From positions 1 through 64,000 of the forward strand of contig NZ_FPBV01000009.1 in assembly GCF_900116805.1 (NCBI RefSeq): a DNA stretch of 64,000 nt. Reading direction: 5' to 3'. Below are positions 58,687-64,000 of this stretch, piece by piece. This DNA is from Paenalicyclobacillus macrosporangiidus (GTDB lineage Bacteria; Bacillota; Bacilli; Alicyclobacillales; Alicyclobacillaceae). Below the pieces are notes generated by a model, which was given only the letters and a program-made list of their open reading frames with translations, was not told the DNA's origin and made no database searches. Numbering within the stretch: the stretch's first letter is position 1; every line of letters starts with the position of its first letter. Made by a program: the position numbers and the translations under genes.

Positions 58687-59607
58687 ATGCCTGCCCGCCC
58701 CCGCATCGTCTCCCTGTGCCCCAGCAACACCGAGTTGGTGCACGCCCTTGGCCTCTCCGACTGCCTCGTCGGCGTCGATCTGTACTCCGACTACCCTCCG
58801 GACGTGGTAAAAGGCCTGCCCCGGGTCGGGCCCGATCTCGACATCGACGTCGACCAGGTCGTTGCCCTTCGGCCCGATCTGACGTTGTGCTCGCTCTCCG
58901 TCCCCGGAATGGAGCGCGTCGTGCGGGCCGTTTCCGCTGCCGGCTTGCCGCACCTGGTGTTCTCACCGCATTCCGTCGCCGAAATTTTTGCGGATCTGCG
59001 CCGTCTGGCGGACGGACTGCCCGGCGCCGTGCCCCCGGGGCGAGCGAAGGCCATCATCGACGGACTCCGGGAACGGATCGAACGCGTTCAGGAGGCCGCA
59101 GCCACCGTGGACTCGCGGCCGCGGTTGTACTGGGAATGGTGGCCGAACCCCATCTTCTCCCCGGCGTCCGGCAACTGGTTGACGGAGATCTCGCGGTTGG
59201 CCGGAGCCGAAAACGTGTTCGCGGACCATCCGGGAGATCAGGTGCGGGATGACGGCGGCACCGTCATCCAGGCGCAGCCGGACTTCCTGCTCGCCGTCTG
59301 GACGGGCGTCGTGCAGCACAAGGTCCCGCTCGCCAAACTGCTTCACCGCCCCGGCTGGCAGGAGATCCCCGCCATTCGCGAGCGGCGGGTGTTCATCCTG
59401 GCGGAAGGCCTGTACTGCCGGCCCTCCCCCCGTCTCATCGACGGGCTAGAACAGTTGTTCATGCTGATCCACCCGGACGCAGCGGCCCGGGCGGGGCTGC
59501 CGCCCGCCTCGCGGCACGCTCCGGTCCGAACGGCCGACGGGCGGTGGCTGGACGGCGTGACGCCCGAGGGTCTGAGGACCGGACGCGGCCGGTTCACCGG
59601 TGGGTGA
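58687..59607 (+). CDS. BtuF-like cobalamin-binding protein, no signal peptide
   Basis: 306 residues. The periplasmic-binding fold of the BtuF/FhuD type: RIVSLCPSNTELVHALGLSD, DVDQVVALRPDLTL, and WEWWPNPIFSPASGNWLTEI. Neither signal peptide nor lipobox is present, unlike true ABC transporter binding proteins. Such soluble copies occur in several genomes with an unknown cytoplasmic role. Confidence 0.75.
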   Translation: MPARPRIVSLCPSNTELVHALGLSDCLVGVDLYSDYPPDVVKGLPRVGPDLDIDVDQVVALRPDLTLCSLSVPGMERVVRAVSAAGLPHLVFSPHSVAEIFADLRRLADGLPGAVPPGRAKAIIDGLRERIERVQEAAATVDSRPRLYWEWWPNPIFSPASGNWLTEISRLAGAENVFADHPGDQVRDDGGTVIQAQPDFLLAVWTGVVQHKVPLAKLLHRPGWQEIPAIRERRVFILAEGLYCRPSPRLIDGLEQLFMLIHPDAAARAGLPPASRHAPVRTADGRWLDGVTPEGLRTGRGRFTGG

Positions 59608-60370
59608 ACCGGGGTGCCCGTTTCTCGAGGAACGCCTGCACCCCTTCCGCCGCGTCCCGGGTGCGGAACACCTCGCCGAACAGGTGCGCCTCGTTGCGAA
59701 TGCCGTCGGCCAAAGTCATCTCCAGCCCTTCATCAATTGCCCGCTTCGCCAACGCCAACGACGCCAGGCTGCGGGCGCGGAAGACCTGGGCGAAGCCGAC
59801 GGCCGCCTGAACGGCCTGACCCGTCTCCACGACGCGGTTGACCAGCCCCATCCGGTGGGCCTCCTCCGCCGAGATCGGCTCACCGCAAAAGATCAGTTCC
59901 TTGGCGCGGCTCGCGCCGATGAGGCGCGGAAGCCGCTGAGTCCCGCCGGCGCCGGGGAACAGCCCCAACTTCACCTCCGGAAAGCCGAGCTGTACCTGAA
60001 CCTCTGCGATGCGAAAATCGCACGCCAAGGCCAGCTCCAGACCGCCGCCCAGGGTAACCCCGTTCAGCGCCGCGATGGTCGGCTTCGGGCAGGCAGCCAG
60101 GGCGTCGAGACTCGCGTCCAGATCCAAGGCCAAATCTTCCGCCCCGTCCTCGGCCATCACCCGCGGAAACTCCTTGATGTCCGCCCCCGCGACGAATGCC
60201 CGATCCCCCGCCCCCGTGACGACCAGTGCCACGATGTCCTCCCGCGACGCCGCCTCATCGACCGCCCTCCGCAGGCGGTTCGCCATGTCCCGTGACAACA
60301 CGTTGACAGGCGGATTGTCCAGCACCAACACCGCCACCTGATCCTGCACCTGCACCCGTACTTCAGCCAC
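59594..60370 (-). CDS. Enoyl-CoA hydratase/isomerase family protein
   Basis: 258 residues from GTG 60370 behind GGAAGGGGG. Crotonase motifs: AFVAGADIKEF and GVTLGGGLELALACDFRIAE (oxyanion hole), GLFPGAGGTQRLPRL with the catalytic Glu region (PEVKLGLFPGAGG). Probably hydrates enoyl-CoA in fatty acid breakdown. Overlaps the 3' end of the BtuF-like gene by 14 bases. Confidence 0.88.
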   Translation of the reverse strand: MAEVRVQVQDQVAVLVLDNPPVNVLSRDMANRLRRAVDEAASREDIVALVVTGAGDRAFVAGADIKEFPRVMAEDGAEDLALDLDASLDALAACPKPTIAALNGVTLGGGLELALACDFRIAEVQVQLGFPEVKLGLFPGAGGTQRLPRLIGASRAKELIFCGEPISAEEAHRMGLVNRVVETGQAVQAAVGFAQVFRARSLASLALAKRAIDEGLEMTLADGIRNEAHLFGEVFRTRDAAEGVQAFLEKRAPRFTHR

Positions 60371-60466
60371 ATCGGTTCCCCCTTCCCGCAGCCGCCGGCG
60401 CGCCATGGCGCATGCCGGTCCGGCCGTTCCCCTAGCGTCCCATGCCGCCGGTCCCTGCTCCGCCGC

Positions 60467-60691
60467 TCAGTACCGCTTCCACGCGTCCGGGTCTTCCACC
60501 GGCGGATTCTTGCGGCGCCGCCACCACCGCAACGCGTAGCGGACGGCGAGAATGACGAGGCACACCGCCACCACCGCGGCACCCAGCCAGCGGGCGCGCG
60601 GCCAGGCGAACCGGCGCGCGATGAGATCGAACAATTCCCAACCGCCGATGGCAAAGGCGGCAAACATCCAATCGGGCCACCCGTAGTTCAT
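60467..60691 (-). CDS. Small Trp/Arg-rich membrane protein
   Basis: 74 residues, ATG 60691 behind GGGGGCAGGT. One or two helices (WLGAAVVAVCLVILAVRYAL) with RWWRRRKNPP. Unknown; lies behind the DUF72 gene in the same orientation. Confidence 0.5.
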   Translation of the reverse strand: MNYGWPDWMFAAFAIGGWELFDLIARRFAWPRARWLGAAVVAVCLVILAVRYALRWWRRRKNPPVEDPDAWKRY

Positions 60692-60707
60692 ACCTGCCCC
60701 CTGCGAC

Positions 60708-61595
60708 TCAATCTGGATCGAACAAACGCAACTGGCGGCCCGGTGGATCATCCTGTGGCCGCGCTTCCCGCGCGGCGATGCCCAACAGATCCAGCCAGTC
60801 CAAGGCGTTGCGCACCGCATAGTCGCCCTGGTTGTTGTTCATGAGAATGTGAACCGCGCTGGCTTCCTGCGTCCACCGCCGGACGTACGGAAGAAACGAC
60901 GCCAGTTCTTCCCGTGTGTATAGATAGTCGAACCGCTGCTGCGATGACCGCAATCCCTTCTGATACCACGTCTTGGCGTTCCGCCCGTGCAGGCGGAAGA
61001 TGACCAGCCGGGGTTGCGTCACCTCGGGGACGAACGGGATGGTCCCCTGCCCCACCTGCGGTTCGTCGCATACCACATTGACAGCCCCCAGTCGGCGCAG
61101 GTGATCGGCCGTCTGCAGCGCCGCATCCCCTTGCCACCAACTGCGATGGCGGAATTCCACGGCGAGCAGAAAGCCGTCCATCCGCTCGGCCACCTCGTCG
61201 AGATAGCGGCGATTCGCCTCGTTCGCCACAAACCACGGTGGGAACTGAAACAACACCGCGCCGAGACGTCCGCTTTCCTTCAGCGGCGAAATCGCGCGGA
61301 GGAATGCCGCAAAATCGGCCGCACGCTGGGCCGCACCTGCCTCGCCTCGGTCATGCAAGGTCATCGTCCGGTGCGCCTTGACGTCGAACACGAACCCCTC
61401 GGGCGTCTGCTCGGCCCAACGCGCGACCACGTCCGGAGGCGGAATGCGGTAGTAGGGGGCGTCGGCTTCCACCAGCGAAAAATGGCGAGCGTAGTAAGAC
61501 AACCGCGCCTCAGGGCGCATCCCCTTCGGGTAAAACGCGACGTGGTCCGCCCACGCACAGGTTCCGCAGCGAACCCCCGCCCATGTCGGGTTCAC
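60708..61595 (-). CDS. DUF72 family protein (YecE-like)
   Basis: 295 residues from GTG 61595, which overlaps the stop of the dehydrogenase gene (GTGA). DUF72 patterns: [11 protein letters not shown] start, [48 protein letters not shown], and [13 protein letters not shown]-barrel fold of unknown biochemistry. Coupled to the P5C dehydrogenase gene. Confidence 0.88.
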   Translation of the reverse strand: MNPTWAGVRCGTCAWADHVAFYPKGMRPEARLSYYARHFSLVEADAPYYRIPPPDVVARWAEQTPEGFVFDVKAHRTMTLHDRGEAGAAQRAADFAAFLRAISPLKESGRLGAVLFQFPPWFVANEANRRYLDEVAERMDGFLLAVEFRHRSWWQGDAALQTADHLRRLGAVNVVCDEPQVGQGTIPFVPEVTQPRLVIFRLHGRNAKTWYQKGLRSSQQRFDYLYTREELASFLPYVRRWTQEASAVHILMNNNQGDYAVRNALDWLDLLGIAAREARPQDDPPGRQLRLFDPD

Positions 61596-63139
61596 AACTT
61601 CTCCGACACCGCCTTCGCCTGGGTGAACAACAGGAGGTAGTCCCGCCCGCCGGCCTTGGAATCGGTGCCGGACATGTTGAACCCTCCGAACGGATGTACC
61701 CCGACCAGAGCGCCCGTGCACTTGCGGTTAAAGTACAGGTTGCCGACGTGGAACTCCTGCCGGGCATACTCCAGGTGTTCGCGGTTGTTGCTGAACACCG
61801 ATCCGGTCAGGCCAAACTCCGTGTCGTTGGCGATTCGGATGGCATCCTCGAAGTCCTTTGCGCGGATGAGGGCCACCACGGGGCCAAAGATCTCCTCCTG
61901 GGCGATGCGTGCGTGCGGATCCACGTCCCCGAACACCGTCGGTTGAATGAAAAATCCGTTGCCTTCCGCCTTGCCGCCGCCGGCCAGCAACTTGCCCTCC
62001 GTCTTGCCTACCTCGATGTATTCCAAGATCTTCCGATACGCCGACTCGTCGATGACCGGCCCGACCTGGCTCGCGCCATCCATCGCCGGCCCCACGCGCA
62101 TCGATTGGGCCAGTGCCACGACGCGCTCAGCCACGATGTCGTACACGTCCTGGTGGATGATGGCTCGCGAACAGGCAGAGCACTTCTGACCGGAGAAGTG
62201 AAACGCCGACGCGGCAATCTGGCGCGCTGCGTCCTCCAGGTCCGCCTCCCGGTCCACCACGATGGCGTCCTTGCCGCCCATTTCCGCGACGACCCGCTTG
62301 AGCCAGATCTGCCCCGGCTGGACCTTGGCCGCCCGCTCGTAAATGCGGATGCCCACCTCTTTCGATCCGGTGAAGGAGATGAACCGGGTCCTCGGGTGAT
62401 CCACCAGATAGTCCCCAATCTCCGCGCCGCTTCCAGGTACGAAGTTGATGACGCCCGCGGGGATCCCCGCGTCACGCATCACCTCGACAAACTTGGACGC
62501 AATGACGGGCGTCGGTGTCGCCGGCTTGAGCAACACCGTGTTCCCGGTGACCACCGCGGCGCTGGTCATCCCGGTGAGGATGGCGAGCGGAAAGTTCCAG
62601 GGCGGGATGATGATGCCCACGCCGAGCGGAATGTAGTGCTGTTCGTTGTCCTCCCCGGGGATGCGCACCAGGGGATGCACCTCGCCCAGCCGGATGGCCT
62701 CCCGCGCATAAAACTCCAAAAAGTCGATGGCTTCCGCGGTGTCCGCGTCCGCTTCCGGCCACGTCTTGCCGGCTTCATAGCACATCCAGGCCGACAGCTC
62801 ATGTTTCCGGCGCCGCATGATGGCGGCTGCCTTCAACAGGTAGCGCGCCCGTTCGGCGAACGATTTGCGCTTCCACGTCTCGAAGGCCGCCAGTGCGCTC
62901 TGCATCGCCTCTTCGGCGAGCGCCTGGTCGGCCTTGGCGACGTACCCGACCACCTGGTCCTTTTGCGATGGGTTGATGGAGGCGGTGCGCCGCTCGGTCA
63001 AAACTTCCCGGCCGCCTATGTACAGTGGATAGGTCCGTCCCAACTGCGCCCCGACCTCTGCCAACGCCTGTTCAAACGCCGCGCGCTGTTCCGGAACCGA
63101 AAAATCGGTCAACGGTTCGTTGACAAACGGTTGAACCAT
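61592..63139 (-). CDS. rocA: 1-pyrroline-5-carboxylate (L-glutamate gamma-semialdehyde) dehydrogenase
   Basis: 515 residues from ATG 63139 behind AAGGAGG. ALDH fold: [35 protein letters not shown] (general base Glu), [13 protein letters not shown] (catalytic Cys) and EEIFGPV. Length and the [18 protein letters not shown] end match RocA/PruA. Last step of proline and arginine breakdown to glutamate. Next to the overlapping DUF72 gene. Confidence 0.9.
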   Translation of the reverse strand: MVQPFVNEPLTDFSVPEQRAAFEQALAEVGAQLGRTYPLYIGGREVLTERRTASINPSQKDQVVGYVAKADQALAEEAMQSALAAFETWKRKSFAERARYLLKAAAIMRRRKHELSAWMCYEAGKTWPEADADTAEAIDFLEFYAREAIRLGEVHPLVRIPGEDNEQHYIPLGVGIIIPPWNFPLAILTGMTSAAVVTGNTVLLKPATPTPVIASKFVEVMRDAGIPAGVINFVPGSGAEIGDYLVDHPRTRFISFTGSKEVGIRIYERAAKVQPGQIWLKRVVAEMGGKDAIVVDREADLEDAARQIAASAFHFSGQKCSACSRAIIHQDVYDIVAERVVALAQSMRVGPAMDGASQVGPVIDESAYRKILEYIEVGKTEGKLLAGGGKAEGNGFFIQPTVFGDVDPHARIAQEEIFGPVVALIRAKDFEDAIRIANDTEFGLTGSVFSNNREHLEYARQEFHVGNLYFNRKCTGALVGVHPFGGFNMSGTDSKAGGRDYLLLFTQAKAVSEKL

Positions 63140-63273
63140 GCCCATTCCTCCTTCCGACAGAGCGGATCGGGACGCGACCGGAAAACGCCCGCGACCGCCC
63201 AAGATTATTGTACCCTGCGAGCCCGTCCTCCAGCAAACTTCGCCATCAGGCGAAGGGCCCGACCCTCGGCGGG

Positions 63274-63507
63274 TCAGGCCCAGTATCCGTGATACGGTTG
63301 CAAGCTCCACGCGTCCCACCACGCCGGATCCGGTCCCGCAAAGGCGTGCCAGGGTCCCAGCACCGGATACGCGCCGGACCACCAGAGCGGCTGTGCGCGC
63401 GTCCACCCAGGCTGCACCTGCAACTGCCCGGCGGCCCAAGGCTGCGGGGCCCGCAGGTCCCAGATGAGGTCGAGATCGCCGTCCACCCACGGCGGCGTGT
63501 ACACCAT
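63274..63507 (-). CDS. Small Trp-rich protein
   Basis: 77 residues, ATG behind GGGGGGAG. About 12 Trp, with Pro and Gly ([20 protein letters not shown]... [15 protein letters not shown]). No signal peptide or known family. Its reading frame is supported by the ribosome site only. Confidence 0.5.
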   Translation of the reverse strand: MVYTPPWVDGDLDLIWDLRAPQPWAAGQLQVQPGWTRAQPLWWSGAYPVLGPWHAFAGPDPAWWDAWSLQPYHGYWA

Positions 63508-63605
63508 GACTCCCCCCTGATCTCCCCGGGCTTGCCGGAGATGCTGATCAGGGCAATGTATGCTTTCACCCGCCGCACTGCGCCCCGCCGCCCAGGGCCG
63601 CACCG

Positions 63606-64000
63606 TCACGGGTCCTGGCGCGGCAGCCCGCTTCCTCCTCCGTCCCGGACGATCCACTCGGCGGCATCCAACAAATCCCGGGCTTCGTAGTGTGCTTCGG
63701 AAGGCCCCGTACCGATGAACACCGTCTTCGTGCCCGCAGCGAGGCCCGCCTGCACGTCGGTGTCCCGGTCACCCACCATGTAGCTGGCCGCCAGATGGAG
63801 GTCATGCCGTCTGGCCAACGCAAACAGCATTCCGGGCTTCGGCTTGCGGCACGGGCATCCCGCGTCCGGGCGGTGTGTGCAAGCCACGATGTCGTCGACG
63901 CGAGCCCCCTCCCGCGCTAGCAGTTCGCACATGCGGCGATGCACCGCTTTGAGATCCGCCTCCGACATGTAGCCGAGTCCCACGCCGCCCTGATTGGTCG
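63606..64000 (-). CDS. HAD-type phosphatase (GmhB/HisB-N-like), partial
   Basis: The 5' end lies outside the window; about 131 residues are visible. TNQGGVGLGYMSEADL, then the zinc-binding loop CTHRPDAGCPCRKPKPGML and MVGDRDTDVQAGLAAG (HAD motif IV) match D-glycero-D-manno-heptose-1,7-bisphosphate phosphatase relatives. The N-terminal Asp motif I is not visible, so activity cannot be judged. Confidence 0.85.
   Translation of the reverse strand, partial: TNQGGVGLGYMSEADLKAVHRRMCELLAREGARVDDIVACTHRPDAGCPCRKPKPGMLFALARRHDLHLAASYMVGDRDTDVQAGLAAGTKTVFIGTGPSEAHYEARDLLDAAEWIVRDGGGSGLPRQDP

Noticed and set aside
1-64000. CRISPR array or cas genes
   Set aside because: No regular repeat-spacer series was seen; the RecB/Cas4-like nuclease lies in a phage recombination block without other cas genes.

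Overview
The window looks like chromosome from a moderately GC-rich, aerobic, spore-forming Firmicute of the Alicyclobacillaceae type. The gerE spore regulator sits near sdhCAB, uvrC, gltX and lgt, ribosome binding sites are strong AGGAGG types, and GTG and TTG starts are frequent. The genus is inferred from gene content and style; no search was run.

Layout. (1) 1-12.7 kb is accessory: the right end of an IS66 element that has cut a polysaccharide deacetylase gene, an S41 protease, two large secreted proteins (one with native GGGGS-type linkers), a candidate type I toxin locus, a phage antirepressor-like gene, a Ser/Tyr-rich membrane protein, a Rpn-type nuclease with a broken paralogue, a TPR protein, a gamma-glutamylcyclotransferase and a GH130 relic. 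(2) 12.8-19.7 kb is a mosaic. An AT-rich Panacea antitoxin gene is followed by a membrane protein gene with an in-frame stop. A VirB4-like ATPase gene is flanked by two copies, one broken, of an unknown gene. Nearby are remnants of hicB, an IS630 transposase and a tyrosine recombinase. (3) 19.9-33.2 kb is a leftward phage-type replication and recombination block: late-regulator-like sigma protein, frameshifted DnaQ exonuclease, kinase-like NTPase, RusA, DEAD helicase, primase-helicase, repeat-rich candidate origin, DUF669-type protein and RecB-like nuclease. (4) 33.2-38.9 kb is a control region with three divergent XRE-regulator pairs, each with its own operator sequence, then ImmA/IrrE protease and tyrosine integrase, ending at the 3' end of tRNA-Arg(TCT). 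(5) 39.1-64 kb is ordinary core chromosome: YfcE phosphodiesterase, XTP pyrophosphatase, MarR, GerE, MHS transporter, SdhCAB, UvrC, a sigma-like membrane fusion, tRNA-Gln/Glu/Lys, GltX, Lgt, HisC, threonine ammonia-lyase, Ca2+/H+ antiporter, BtuF-like protein, enoyl-CoA hydratase, DUF72, P5C dehydrogenase and a partial HAD phosphatase.

How it works together. The tRNA-Arg/integrase junction marks the right end of an integrated element. It carries phage replication and immunity genes but no terminase, portal, capsid or tail gene in the window. The sigma-like late regulator is followed instead by recombinase debris and a VirB4-like ATPase. I read it as a decayed or rearranged prophage or phage-plasmid hybrid. 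The left attachment site was not found. The best leads are the Panacea/membrane-protein pair, the three stacked repressor switches, the repeat-rich origin candidate and the small hydrophobic ORF with a possible convergent antisense promoter.
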